Shown here: piece by piece, positions 8,854 to 18,318 of the stretch | Numbering within the stretch: position 1 is the first letter of the stretch | Layout: every line of letters begins with the position of its first letter | Origin: an uncultured Verrucomicrobia subdivision 3 bacterium | GTDB taxonomy: Bacteria; Verrucomicrobiota; Verrucomicrobiia; Limisphaerales; UBA8199 | Assembly: GCA_903913865.1 (NCBI GenBank) | Contig: CAIWMU010000127.1 | Location: 62,001 to 126,000 of the forward strand | DNA: 64,000 nucleotides | Direction of reading: 5' to 3' | Translations under genes and position numbers: made by a program | The notes under the pieces: model-generated | Databases searched by the model: none | What the model was told of the DNA's origin: nothing | The model's input: the letters and a program-made list of their open reading frames with translations, nothing else

Positions 8854-9355
8854 GGTGGCCAGGCAGGGAAAGGCGCCAGCCAAAACCGAGGTGGGCCGCA
8901 ATGAATGGCTTGTTTTCAGGCGCTCCGGAATCCACGGCATCGGTGCGTTTGCCCTGGTGTCCATCCCCTCCGGGACGGAGGTTATTGAATACGTTGGGGA
9001 GAGGATCTCCAAGGCGGAATCCCTCCGAAGATGCGAGGCTGATAACCAATATATTTTCCATGTGAACGAGGAGTCGGATCTGGATGGGAACGTGGATTGG
9101 AATCTGGCCCGATACATCAACCACGGATGCTCTCCTAATTGTGAAGCAGAGATGGATGGTGAGCGAATTCTGATCAAGGCAATCAAGGACATTCCCCCGG
9201 GTGCGGAGGTGACGTTCAACTATGGATATGACCTTGAGGACTACAGGGATCACCCCTGCCGATGCGGACAGCCGGGATGCGTTGGCTACATCGTCGCCGA
9301 GGAGTTCTTTGAGCAGGTGCGCAGATCATCCGGGACCACCCTCGGCCTGGAATAG
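8843..9355 (+). CDS. SET-domain protein with post-SET-like Cys cluster (putative protein lysine methyltransferase)
   Basis: FRRSGIHGIGAFALVSIPSGTEVIEYVGE...NLARYINHGCSPNCEAEM...IPPGAEVTFNYGYD...CRCGQPGCVGYI; overlaps the preceding stop by 11 nt. Confidence 0.9.
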   Translation: MRPKVARQGKAPAKTEVGRNEWLVFRRSGIHGIGAFALVSIPSGTEVIEYVGERISKAESLRRCEADNQYIFHVNEESDLDGNVDWNLARYINHGCSPNCEAEMDGERILIKAIKDIPPGAEVTFNYGYDLEDYRDHPCRCGQPGCVGYIVAEEFFEQVRRSSGTTLGLE

Positions 9356-9404
9356 GGCGGTTGGTTGAGGGTGACCGGTCCTGTGTGGCGTGTTCGGTGG
9401 GGCT

Positions 9405-10274
9405 TCAACCCAGTGGCGGGGTGGAGCGTGCTGCCCGGTGTTGCTCCTCAAGATAGCTGATCCAGCCCTCCATTCCCAACCCGGTGCGGGACGATACCTC
9501 GAAAACAGTCGCACGCGGGGCCGACAGGCTGATGTTTTTCAACGCCGTGCTGCGATCGAATGCACAGGGCCCGGCCAAGTCCATTTTGCTCACGACCACC
9601 GCGCCTGCAGATTGAAATATGGGCGGATATTTCAAGGGCTTGTCCTCCCCTTCAGTCACCGAGAGCAGCACCACGCGGAGGTCCTCCCCCAGATCGTAGG
9701 AGGAGGGGCAAACGAGATTGCCGACGTTCTCGATGATCAGCAGATCCAGATCCCGGGATGGGAGTTCTGCGACAGCCCGGCCTATCATTCCCGCATCCAA
9801 ATGGCAGACTGTGCCGGTTGTGATCTGCACAACAGGAGCGCCCGACTCCCGCAATCGCAAGCCGTCATTTTCAGTGGCCAGATCACCCACAATGACACCA
9901 GCGCGAAGCCTGCCTTTAAGACGGATCAGTGTTTCCCGCAGAAACGCCGTCTTGCCCGAGCCGGGGGAGGAGACGACGTTCAGAACGAACAGGTTCCTGG
10001 CCCGGAAGTAGCCTCGATTCCGCTCGGCGAGGCGGTCGTTCTGGTCGAGAATGGCGCGCCCCACCTGCAGCTGGCGTCGATTGGCCCCGGCGGTGGCATC
10101 AGCCGGAGCATGGGAATGGTCGTGATCATGAGTGTGCGGGTGCTCATGGTCGTGACCGTGTGAATGGGGGTGGTCGTGGGAGTGGGGATGATGGTGGGCA
10201 TGGTGTGCCATCCCGGGAATTGTTATTTTGGGCGGTTTTTCAGAGGGTGTTCCACATCCGCAATCGTTACACAT
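9405..10274 (-). CDS. hypB: Hydrogenase nickel incorporation GTPase HypB with His-rich N-terminal region
   Basis: MCNDCGCG... (CxxCGC), HHAHHHPHSHDHPHSHGHDHEHPHTHDHDHSH, NVVSSPGSGKTAFLRETL, GDLATENDGLRLRESGAPVVQITTGTVCHLDAGM. Confidence 0.95.
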   Translation of the reverse strand: MCNDCGCGTPSEKPPKITIPGMAHHAHHHPHSHDHPHSHGHDHEHPHTHDHDHSHAPADATAGANRRQLQVGRAILDQNDRLAERNRGYFRARNLFVLNVVSSPGSGKTAFLRETLIRLKGRLRAGVIVGDLATENDGLRLRESGAPVVQITTGTVCHLDAGMIGRAVAELPSRDLDLLIIENVGNLVCPSSYDLGEDLRVVLLSVTEGEDKPLKYPPIFQSAGAVVVSKMDLAGPCAFDRSTALKNISLSAPRATVFEVSSRTGLGMEGWISYLEEQHRAARSTPPLG

Positions 10275-10615
10275 TATTCAACCTCCAGTGAAGTGAGTTC
10301 AAGTTCCCGCCCCCCGAGCAATTCACGGCTCAGGCTCTGGCAGCTTGGGCAAACCGCCAGCAGGTTGTCTGCCTGAAAACGTGCCTGACAGGCAGAACAC
10401 CAGAAACTGGCCGGAACCGTCTCAATGCGCAGTTCCGCCCCCCCGGCGGGGGTGCCTGGTGACAGGGCGTCGAAGGCGAAGCGGAGTGCATCCGGGACAA
10501 CGCCGCTTAGGCTGCCAATCCTCAGTGTGACAACACAAATGCGGTCCGCCCCCGCCTTGCGAGCTTGTCCAGCCGCCACCTCCAGAGTGGCTTCCATGAT
10601 CGACATTTCGTGCAT
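10274..10615 (-). CDS. hypA: Hydrogenase maturation nickel metallochaperone HypA
   Basis: MHEMSIMEATLEVAAGQARKAGADRICVVTLRIGSLSGVVPDALRFAFD...FWCSACQARF...CPSCQS; TAATG overlap with hypB. Confidence 0.94.
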   Translation of the reverse strand: MHEMSIMEATLEVAAGQARKAGADRICVVTLRIGSLSGVVPDALRFAFDALSPGTPAGGAELRIETVPASFWCSACQARFQADNLLAVCPSCQSLSRELLGGRELELTSLEVE

Positions 10616-10800
10616 GCCCAGTGGTCTGCTGCCTCGAATCATAGCTGCCGGAGGGTGGGGCATCCAATCTAAAACCGCGACCTTTTCGCACTCCTCTGTT
10701 GGAATCGTCCGTCCTTCAAGGCTGCTTATCGCGAGGCCTCCCAAACCCATGCTTGATTTATGGTCGGGAATTTGCAACAAACAGGGTCAGCAGCCTTGTT

Positions 10801-11595
10801 ATGAATTCGAGAAAAATCAAGCTGGGGGGAACCCCGATCATCCGGGCATTTACCCTTATTGAGCTGTTGGTGGTGATTGCCATCATAGCCATACTCGCGG
10901 CGATGTTGCTTCCGGCGTTGAGTCGGGCCAAGGAGAAGGGGAAGCGGGTCCAGTGTCTTGGGAATTTGCGTCAGGTGGGTGTTGGCGTGACGATGTATGC
11001 CAATGACTATCAGGACCGGGTGCTGCAGGCCCGCTGGTCGGCGGATAGTTTCGTTCAGACGTGTCTGAATCCCCCCGAGGCGTCCGCAGCCGGTCAGGTG
11101 GGCTTGACCGTTCAATCCAATACTCCATCCATCTGGACGTGTGCGAATCGGCCCGGTTTGCCACGTCTGGAACCGCAGTTTCCCCAGTGGGTTTTGGGAC
11201 TTCTTTATTATGGTGGTATCACGAATTGGGACAGCCCTATCGCACGCCTGCCATCGCACAGTCCCGTCAAGATCACCACATCCAAGCCCTATTGGGTCCT
11301 TGCAACGGATGCCATCATGAAGGTGAACGGAACATGGGGAGGATTGGAGGCAGGGCGGGAGTTTGTCTATGAGAACATGCCGCAGCATCGTGGGTCAGGT
11401 GGTTCCAAGGTGCCTGAGGGGGGACAGCAGTTGACCATTGATGGATCAGCCCGCTGGCACAAGTTTGAGACGATGTCCTTTTTTCACAGCTGGAGCACCG
11501 GGGCGCGGCAGGCTTTCTTTTATCAGGACCGCACGGATTTCGAGCCATCAATTCTGGCGGCCATGCCGTCCCTGCGCTCCGCCCTTTTTCGTTGA
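10801..11595 (+). CDS. Type II secretion/pseudopilin-like protein with prepilin N-terminal cleavage site
   Basis: [55 protein letters not shown]. Confidence 0.9.
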   Translation: MNSRKIKLGGTPIIRAFTLIELLVVIAIIAILAAMLLPALSRAKEKGKRVQCLGNLRQVGVGVTMYANDYQDRVLQARWSADSFVQTCLNPPEASAAGQVGLTVQSNTPSIWTCANRPGLPRLEPQFPQWVLGLLYYGGITNWDSPIARLPSHSPVKITTSKPYWVLATDAIMKVNGTWGGLEAGREFVYENMPQHRGSGGSKVPEGGQQLTIDGSARWHKFETMSFFHSWSTGARQAFFYQDRTDFEPSILAAMPSLRSALFR

Positions 11596-11761
11596 TGTCC
11601 GCCTGAAGATCGTCGGGGGGCGGGGAATCCGAACTTGTGCAGGAATTCCTGCTTCGGGATGGGCGTTTCGATGTTTGGCAATGTCACAGCTTTAAACACA
11701 CAAGAAATGTGGTTGCCTGCGGTGCCGAGGGATCATAAGATAGATCAACCGTGTGTATTTG

Positions 11762-11782
11762 GGCGCACCCTGTTGGTGCGCC
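11762..11782. terminator. GC-rich hairpin between convergent genes, possible terminator
   Basis: GGCGCACC-ctgtt-GGTGCGCC followed on + by ttctcta; weak T-tract. Confidence 0.35.
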
Positions 11783-11786
11783 TTCT

Positions 11787-12389
11787 CTATTTCAACTTCC
11801 CCCACCTGCTGATAGAGCAGAGGATGTCTTCCCTCCACTTTTGAAGCACGGAGATAAACACGGCATCCACCCTGGCGTTGAAGGTGCCCACGACTGAAAA
11901 TTTGCGGGAGATGGCAAGTTGCAGGGACCAGCAGAAGAGGGCTACGGTTACCACTCTCAATGGCCAGGCATCAAGCCGCCATTGGCCTTTCCAGATCCAC
12001 ATGGGATCCTTGTCGAAGGGGCCAAGATAGAAGATTGGCCAGAGATCCTCGGGGGATGGGCCACGGGATCCAAGGAAGTCACAAAGGAAGTGGATGTGGG
12101 TGACCAGGAGGGCCAGAATCAAGACCCGCCACCTGCTTTCAGCGAACAGGGTCAAAGCGATGGCAATCAAAGCAGCACCCAAGGCACCATGAAGCAGGTA
12201 ATGGTGATAGTGTGCGTAGAACTGGGTGGGTCTGAGACCGAACCCCCTGCTGCAGAGATCCCCAATCAGGCCGAGCCCGTCCAAGTCCGGCAATATTCCC
12301 GCGAGGGTAACCAGGCGGCAATCCCGGGGAGTTTTTGTCGTGTGGACCGCTATGACCCAACTACCGAGCAGATGGGTCAATGGGGACAT
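11787..12389 (-). CDS. Membrane metal-dependent hydrolase-like protein (YdjM/DUF457-like)
   Basis: MSPLTHLLGSWVIA...LAGILPDLDGLG...YAHYHHYLLHGALGAALI...THIHFLCDFLGS. Confidence 0.75.
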   Translation of the reverse strand: MSPLTHLLGSWVIAVHTTKTPRDCRLVTLAGILPDLDGLGLIGDLCSRGFGLRPTQFYAHYHHYLLHGALGAALIAIALTLFAESRWRVLILALLVTHIHFLCDFLGSRGPSPEDLWPIFYLGPFDKDPMWIWKGQWRLDAWPLRVVTVALFCWSLQLAISRKFSVVGTFNARVDAVFISVLQKWREDILCSISRWGKLK

Positions 12390-12421
12390 TGCAGGGATCT
12401 CTCGCCGACTGAAAGGAGATG

Positions 12422-12862
12422 CTACTTGGTTTGTCCGAAGAGCATGAGCACCCGTGGACCCTTGTCGGTGTCGAGTTGAAAACGCTCCTCATCATGGCCA
12501 TGGGGCACGGCAAGCCCATCGCAGCTTTTGTCGTAAACAGGAAGGCCATCGACAAGCATCATATAATGGTGTGTGCGATTGCCCTGGATGTGATGAAGGG
12601 TGACATGCCAGGCATCCAGAATGCTGTCGCGGATCAGGGGCACTTTTTGCCAGTGCGTGAAGGAGCCCACGATGTCGACCGAATCGGGTTCCTCGGTCTG
12701 TCCGGCTGGCAGGCGCCAGCGGAACACACGGGAATAAACCTGCTTGTTACGCTCTGATCCAGTCTGCTGCAGTGGGGATTGTGTTGTGTATGCCTCCCGA
12801 ACCATGGGCCCGCCTTTGCCGGCGGGCTTCTTCGAGAAAAGATTGGTAAAGTTCTCAAACAT
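12422..12862 (-). CDS. Single-domain CBM48/AMPK-beta glycogen-binding-like protein
   Basis: VDIVGSFTHWQKVPLIRDSILDAWHVTLHHIQGNRTHHYMMLVDGLPVYDKSCDGLAVPHGHDE; start trimmed to MFENFTNLF. Confidence 0.65.
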   Translation of the reverse strand: MFENFTNLFSKKPAGKGGPMVREAYTTQSPLQQTGSERNKQVYSRVFRWRLPAGQTEEPDSVDIVGSFTHWQKVPLIRDSILDAWHVTLHHIQGNRTHHYMMLVDGLPVYDKSCDGLAVPHGHDEERFQLDTDKGPRVLMLFGQTK

Positions 12863-12973
12863 AAAAATTCGCACGAACACTACGGCATGAACCTCAATCT
12901 CTCAAGAGAGGTTGCATCGTTTGCCCAAATTTTTTCCATGAGCAGTTGTTGAGGTGGAGGGTGGCCACGAATT

Positions 12974-15900
12974 CTAATCGGAGAACAGGAACTGGAGGTC
13001 GTTGAGCGTCAATCCTTGCGCGAATTTTTCCTCGCCAAGGACGTCCTGAACCAGGGCGCTTTTCTGTTTTTGGAGGGCTCGGATTTTTTCCTCAATGCTG
13101 CCCTTGATGAGGAGCCGGTAGGCAATCACCTTGCGCGTTTGCCCGATGCGGTGGGTTCGGTCGATAGCCTGATTTTCCACTGCGGGATTCCACCAGGGAT
13201 CAAACAGGACAACGTAGCTTGCAGAGGTGAGGTTCAAACCGAACCCTCCGGCCTTGAGGGAGATCAGGAATACCGCCCCCCCCTCATGGGCCTGAAACTG
13301 CTCGACGAGGGCCCCCCGGTTTTCTGTTTCTCCAGCGAGATAGTAGATGGGCCACTCCTTCCTTTCGAGTTCGGGCTTGAGGAGTTGCAGCAGTTCCACG
13401 AACTGTGAAAAAATGAGCACCTTGTGCCCTTCCTCCATCAACGGTTCCACCTGGCCGATCAAGGCCTCCAATTTGGCGCTCTGCCCGACCACCGACGGAT
13501 TGACGAGCCGGGGGTCGCAACAGATCTGACGCAGGCGAAGCATGCTGGTCAGAAAGTGGAAAGTCTGCTTCGCGAGTTGTTTTTGGGTCTGCACCCGGAG
13601 CAGCATCTGCTGGGCATGTTTGAGTTCAGCGCGGTAGAGTGTTTTCTGCTCGCCTTCCATTTCGCAGAAGATGTCCTCCTCGATGCGGTCCGGCAGATCC
13701 TTGGCCACCTGTGATTTGGTTCGGCGCAGCAGGAACGGGCGGACGCGGGCGGCAAGACGGCGCCGGGCGAGGGGATCAGTCTTGCCATCGTAGATTCTGA
13801 GGAAAGAGGCCCGTGTGCCGAGCACTCCGGGCATCGCAAAGCTCATCAGGCTCCACAGATCGAGCAGGCGGTTTTCGATAGGGGTGCCTGTGAGGATGAG
13901 GCGGTGGCCCGCCTTGACAGTGCGGGCAATTTGCGCGGTTTGGGAATTCGGGTTCTTGATGTATTGACCTTCATCCAACACCACAGCGAGCCAGGTCATG
14001 TCGAGGAGATCTGTCTCAAGCGTTCTCAACTGGCTGTAGTTGATCACGTTCAAGTCTGAAGCGTGGGCCTCCTCCTTGAACTTGGGCAGTTCCGTGGCGG
14101 ACCATGTCCGGACGCGAAGGTCAGGGGCGAACCGGGTGGGCTCGGCCCTCCAGTTGTCCATCACGCTTTTAGGACAAACCACCAGGGATGGGGCAGGGGG
14201 TTTGTCAGGCGCGTTTTTCAGCGCTTCGGCACGGAGCCAGATGAACCAGGCCAAAGTTTGGAGGGTTTTGCCGAGACCCATGTCATCGGCGAGAATTCCG
14301 CCGAAGTTGTTGGTGCTCAGGTATGCCAAAAAGTGAAAGCCCTCAAGCTGGTAGGGGCGCAGTGTGGCCTTGATCTCAGTGGGTAGAGGCGGGGCGACGG
14401 ATGTGCGGATCTCGCTCGCCCGGCGACTGACTTGCTCAACCTGTTCAGCGGGAAGAAATTTGCGCGCACCCTCGTCAGCAAGTTGCAAGGCATGGAGGCG
14501 TTGTGGTTCATCCGAAAATTCGTGAGGGCTCAAGCCCAGCCCTGCAAGCCGTTGATCATCCTCGGGGGTGAGATTGTAAACAAGCTTTCGCCAGCCGCGC
14601 CCCGGTAGGCGGACAAGCCCGCCCCGTGCCTTGAGGAGGAGGTTTACCTCCTCGGGGGTGAGAGTGGTGTCATCCATTTGCAGGACGATCTTGAGGTCGA
14701 ACCAGTCGATCTGGGCTTCCTGAACATCAAGTCTGACAGTGCCCGAGACCTCAGGATTGGCGAGGCTTTCCAGTTCGCTATCGAGCACCAGTTCGACCTC
14801 GGGTGGAAGTCCCTTTACCCAGTTCGAAAATAGATCAGGGAAGGCGCGCGTGACCTTGCAGTGGGGATCCCTGATAGGGTAATCGGAAGGCTTCAACTGG
14901 AGTGGCGCGAGCAGGGCAGGTGTTCGCACCAGCCACTCCCGCTCGTTGATCACGATCTTTTTTGAATCGCCCCCGGCCGGTTTCGCCTCCTTGATAATGA
15001 ACCAGGTGGAATCGTTGAAGCTTAGAACCTCTCCCAGACGGTTTCTCGCCTGAACGGAGACGTAGCACCGTTCTGTTTTGGTTTTGGAGCGATCCGGCTT
15101 GAGGGCGCACTCGATCTTGATTTTATAGGGGACAATTTCGACCTGATTCTGCAGTGATTCCGGAATCTCCAACCCAAGTTTCATCAGGAACCTGATACCC
15201 TCCGTCCGCTCAATGGCCGGTGCCGGGATCACAATCGATTCATCCAGATCAAATCCATCCGGGGCGAGTGGACCAGTGTAGATGCCTTCCTGGGTGAGGT
15301 AGAGGTAGGGAATCCCGGCCACCGATTTCATAATGCCGGGGGCGGAACTTCCATCGCTCATGACGAGGCGCAGGCGGTAGTCTCCATCGACCGATTCCGG
15401 GGGCGTCAGCCGCCACTTGAGCGGGGCGGTGGGACGTTCCAGGGGAACGCGGTTCACATTTACAAAATAGCTTTCGAGGTGGCGTGCCCTGAGCAGTCTG
15501 TTGAGTGTCGTCTGACTGCCGGGGGAGTTGTAGGGAATCGTGGTTGCGGCCGAATTATAATTGGCGTTCGCAAAGAAATCACAGATCAACTCCGATTCCG
15601 GGGAGTTCCAGAGCTGGCTGACGGTATGAAGTTGAAGAAGATCACGAAACTTCGTTGGGGTGATTTTCTGGAATTCACTGCCACCGGGAGATTTGATTTC
15701 GAGCTTCAATCCGTCGAATTCTGCGGCGATGCGCAACTCATGACCTGTCCCAAGCGGAACAGCCCTGCTGGGTTCGGGCACATGGAAGAATGTGTTCTGC
15801 CATCTGGTGATCACCAATTCACGCTCTGCCCGGGCCCGAATCTCACGGATGCTTTCGAGGTTGGTGATGGGGTCTAAAAAGGAGGGGATGCTCCCCTTCC

Positions 15901-16516
15901 TGTCCAGAATCGCCTGAGCAATGTGGAGCCAGAATTCCCACTCGTTTTCAGGATAGGCAACCCAGGGCTTGAGTGCCTCCCAACCCACACCCCTAACGGG
16001 AAGACCCAGATCATGAAGATCCCACAGGGACACCCGCTGGGAGGATTTGCTCCGCTCGTAAAGCCGGGAAACCAATTTGCAGAAATGTGACTCGTTTGAG
16101 TTGAGCGGCCGGTTCAGGATGTTGCGGACAGATTCCTCAAATCCCCCCCGTGGCGGGGGTTTTTGGGTGGGTTGGCGAACGGCTTTCCCGGAACTGATTT
16201 CCCGCACGCTGGCCTGGGAAAACTCACTCATCAGGAGGGTGCCAAGGGCGAAAATGTGGGGGCAGTCATCCTCCTCCATGTCAATGGGGATGCAAGCACA
16301 ATCTCCAAACCAGATCCGCTCGGAGGGCAGATACTCGAGGGTTGTTTCAAACTCTTCCATCAGAGCGCATGCAAATTGTCCATCCTCACGCGCCTGAAAA
16401 TCGGTTATGGAGCCGGACAGGGAGATGGAACGTCCTGCTATGCGATGTTCTTCTTCAAAAGTTCCCAGGTAACGGCGCAGATCATCAAGGAGATTGGTTT
16501 TTGACGGTTTAGCCAC
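12974..16516 (-). CDS. SNF2/RapA-family helicase with N-terminal SWIM-like zinc finger
   Basis: CAC...CPHIFAL; GGILADDMGLGKTLQTLAWF; VVLDEGQYIKNPNSQTAQIAR; LTGTPIENRLLDLWSL; DPWWNPAVENQAIDRTHRIGQTRKV. Confidence 0.93.
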   Translation of the reverse strand: MAKPSKTNLLDDLRRYLGTFEEEHRIAGRSISLSGSITDFQAREDGQFACALMEEFETTLEYLPSERIWFGDCACIPIDMEEDDCPHIFALGTLLMSEFSQASVREISSGKAVRQPTQKPPPRGGFEESVRNILNRPLNSNESHFCKLVSRLYERSKSSQRVSLWDLHDLGLPVRGVGWEALKPWVAYPENEWEFWLHIAQAILDRKGSIPSFLDPITNLESIREIRARAERELVITRWQNTFFHVPEPSRAVPLGTGHELRIAAEFDGLKLEIKSPGGSEFQKITPTKFRDLLQLHTVSQLWNSPESELICDFFANANYNSAATTIPYNSPGSQTTLNRLLRARHLESYFVNVNRVPLERPTAPLKWRLTPPESVDGDYRLRLVMSDGSSAPGIMKSVAGIPYLYLTQEGIYTGPLAPDGFDLDESIVIPAPAIERTEGIRFLMKLGLEIPESLQNQVEIVPYKIKIECALKPDRSKTKTERCYVSVQARNRLGEVLSFNDSTWFIIKEAKPAGGDSKKIVINEREWLVRTPALLAPLQLKPSDYPIRDPHCKVTRAFPDLFSNWVKGLPPEVELVLDSELESLANPEVSGTVRLDVQEAQIDWFDLKIVLQMDDTTLTPEEVNLLLKARGGLVRLPGRGWRKLVYNLTPEDDQRLAGLGLSPHEFSDEPQRLHALQLADEGARKFLPAEQVEQVSRRASEIRTSVAPPLPTEIKATLRPYQLEGFHFLAYLSTNNFGGILADDMGLGKTLQTLAWFIWLRAEALKNAPDKPPAPSLVVCPKSVMDNWRAEPTRFAPDLRVRTWSATELPKFKEEAHASDLNVINYSQLRTLETDLLDMTWLAVVLDEGQYIKNPNSQTAQIARTVKAGHRLILTGTPIENRLLDLWSLMSFAMPGVLGTRASFLRIYDGKTDPLARRRLAARVRPFLLRRTKSQVAKDLPDRIEEDIFCEMEGEQKTLYRAELKHAQQMLLRVQTQKQLAKQTFHFLTSMLRLRQICCDPRLVNPSVVGQSAKLEALIGQVEPLMEEGHKVLIFSQFVELLQLLKPELERKEWPIYYLAGETENRGALVEQFQAHEGGAVFLISLKAGGFGLNLTSASYVVLFDPWWNPAVENQAIDRTHRIGQTRKVIAYRLLIKGSIEEKIRALQKQKSALVQDVLGEEKFAQGLTLNDLQFLFSD

Positions 16517-16641
16517 AGATTGAAGGTAGTCCTTTCATGCCAGGGTGTTCAAGCTTTCGGTGGAATAGAGTGGATCATTGGCCACAGTGTTTGTGTGAGG
16601 CAGGGCAAATGGGCTTGGCATGATGCACCAGGCAGGAGGAA

Positions 16642-18177
16642 TCAGGCCGGGGCACTGCCAAAAAGGGAGTCGATTTTCGCGCGGACCTTCGGATCCATCC
16701 GGACCAGCGGAGGCCATGCGCGTTTGAAGGCTTCCCCGGGGAGTTTGCGGGTGGCGTCGATGCCCAGTTTGCTGCCCATGCCGATATCGGTGGTGGCATG
16801 GTCGAGCACATCTGCGGGGCCACGGGTGAAAATGGAATCACGCTGCGGGTCGGTGTTGGCGCACAGGTGGAAGAGGACCTCGCTTGTATTGTGGACATCC
16901 ACGTCATCATCCACAACCACGATATACTTGGTGAACATCATCTGGCCCATGCCCCAGAGGCCATGCATTATTTTGAAGGCCTGCAGGGGATAGGTCTTGC
17001 GAATGCTCACGAACACCAGGTTGTGGAAGGTGCCCTCCGCCGGCAGGGCGATGTCGATGATCTCGGGGAAATTCATCCGGAACACCGGCAGGAAAAGCTT
17101 CACCGAGGCGGCACCCATGTAAAAGTCCTCCATCGGCGGCTGACCAACGATGGTGGCCGGATAGATCGCATCCCGCCGGTGGGTGATGGCGGTGATGTGG
17201 AAAACCGGATAAGGCTCGGGCAGGGTGTAGAAGCCGGTGTGGTCACCGAATGGCCCCTCATCCCGCAGCGGTTCCCGGGGATCGACGTAACCCTCGATCA
17301 CAAAGTCTGCGTTCGCGGGCACTTCGAGATCGACGCTGACGCATTTGACGAGTTCTACGGATTTCCTGCGCAAATAGCCTGCGAGCAGGAATTCATCCAG
17401 TCCATCCGGCAGCGGGGCAGTTGCGGCGAAGGCGAACATCGGATCGCCGCCGAGAAAGATGGCCACAGGCATCCGGGTTCCTGTCTCGTAGTAGCGGCGT
17501 CCATGCCGGGCACCCACCTTCTGCAACTGCCAGTGCATGCCAGTGCTATGGGGGTCATAAATCTGGATGCGATACATGCCCACGTTGCGCTCTCCAGTGT
17601 CCGGATCCTTTGTGACCACGCCGGGCAGGGTGATGAAACGTCCGCCATCCAGCGGCCAGCATTTGAGGATTGGCAAATCGAGCAGGGTGGGGGATGCGCC
17701 GGTGAGTGGCAGCGACTCCATCGCGGGGGCGGCAGGCCAGGGAGTGGTGCGGGGCGGCGGGGCATCGAACCTGTGGATGACTTCCCGGCAGGGCCCGTTC
17801 CCAACCAGCTTCGGCCGGGCATGGCGGAGTTCGAGTGCGGTGCCGAGCAGTTTGATGGCTTCCTTGAGCGAACCGGGTGGCTTCGCCTTGACGATGGCCC
17901 CGAGCTCCCGGGCGGCTTCATCCACTGATGAACAGCCCATCGCCATCGCCATGCGCTTCCACGAGCCCATGGTGTTGACCGCAACCGGAAAGCGGGATGC
18001 CTTGCCATTGATTGTCGGGTTTTCAAACAGCAGCGCCTTGCCACCGTTGGGTGCCTTCATCTCCCGGTCTGCCGCTTCGGTGATCTCAAGCTCGGTCGCG
18101 ACAGGGGCCGTGATGCGCTTCAACTCCCCCTTTTCCTCAAGGAAGTTGATGAAATCTCGATAACTTTCATAGGCCAT
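16642..18177 (-). CDS. UbiD-family decarboxylase (possibly menaquinone pathway)
   Basis: MAYESYRDFINFLEEKGELKRITAPVATELEITEAADREMKAPNGGKALLFENP...GPFGDHTGFYTLPEPYPVFHITAITHRRDAIYPATIVGQPPMED. Confidence 0.93.
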   Translation of the reverse strand: MAYESYRDFINFLEEKGELKRITAPVATELEITEAADREMKAPNGGKALLFENPTINGKASRFPVAVNTMGSWKRMAMAMGCSSVDEAARELGAIVKAKPPGSLKEAIKLLGTALELRHARPKLVGNGPCREVIHRFDAPPPRTTPWPAAPAMESLPLTGASPTLLDLPILKCWPLDGGRFITLPGVVTKDPDTGERNVGMYRIQIYDPHSTGMHWQLQKVGARHGRRYYETGTRMPVAIFLGGDPMFAFAATAPLPDGLDEFLLAGYLRRKSVELVKCVSVDLEVPANADFVIEGYVDPREPLRDEGPFGDHTGFYTLPEPYPVFHITAITHRRDAIYPATIVGQPPMEDFYMGAASVKLFLPVFRMNFPEIIDIALPAEGTFHNLVFVSIRKTYPLQAFKIMHGLWGMGQMMFTKYIVVVDDDVDVHNTSEVLFHLCANTDPQRDSIFTRGPADVLDHATTDIGMGSKLGIDATRKLPGEAFKRAWPPLVRMDPKVRAKIDSLFGSAPA

Positions 18178-18251
18178 GACGCGACAAGGCTAACACAGAC
18201 CGAACGTCTGGCAACCCCGGGGAATCTGTGGATGGGACTTGTGTGCGGGTC

Positions 18252-18295
18252 AAAAAAAGGGGAGTGGCCACCGATTTGCGCGGATGGCCACTCCC
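18252..18295 (-). terminator. Rho-independent terminator of the giant C25 gene
   Basis: Minus strand: GGGAGTGGCCA-tccgcgcaaatcgg-TGGCCACTCCCCTTTTTTT; 11-bp perfect stem plus seven T, ~24 nt past the stop. Confidence 0.9.
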
Positions 18296-18318
18296 AACTG
18301 CCTTCGACCTTTCTAATC

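Noticed and set aside
10108-10213. Simple-repeat-like tract (CAT/CAC-rich) that looks like a microsatellite
   Set aside because: Explained by the His-rich metal-binding region of HypB
16798-17928. 376-aa + strand ORF
   Set aside because: Antisense to the confident UbiD-family gene; expected by-product of high-GC codon usage, no recognisable protein features
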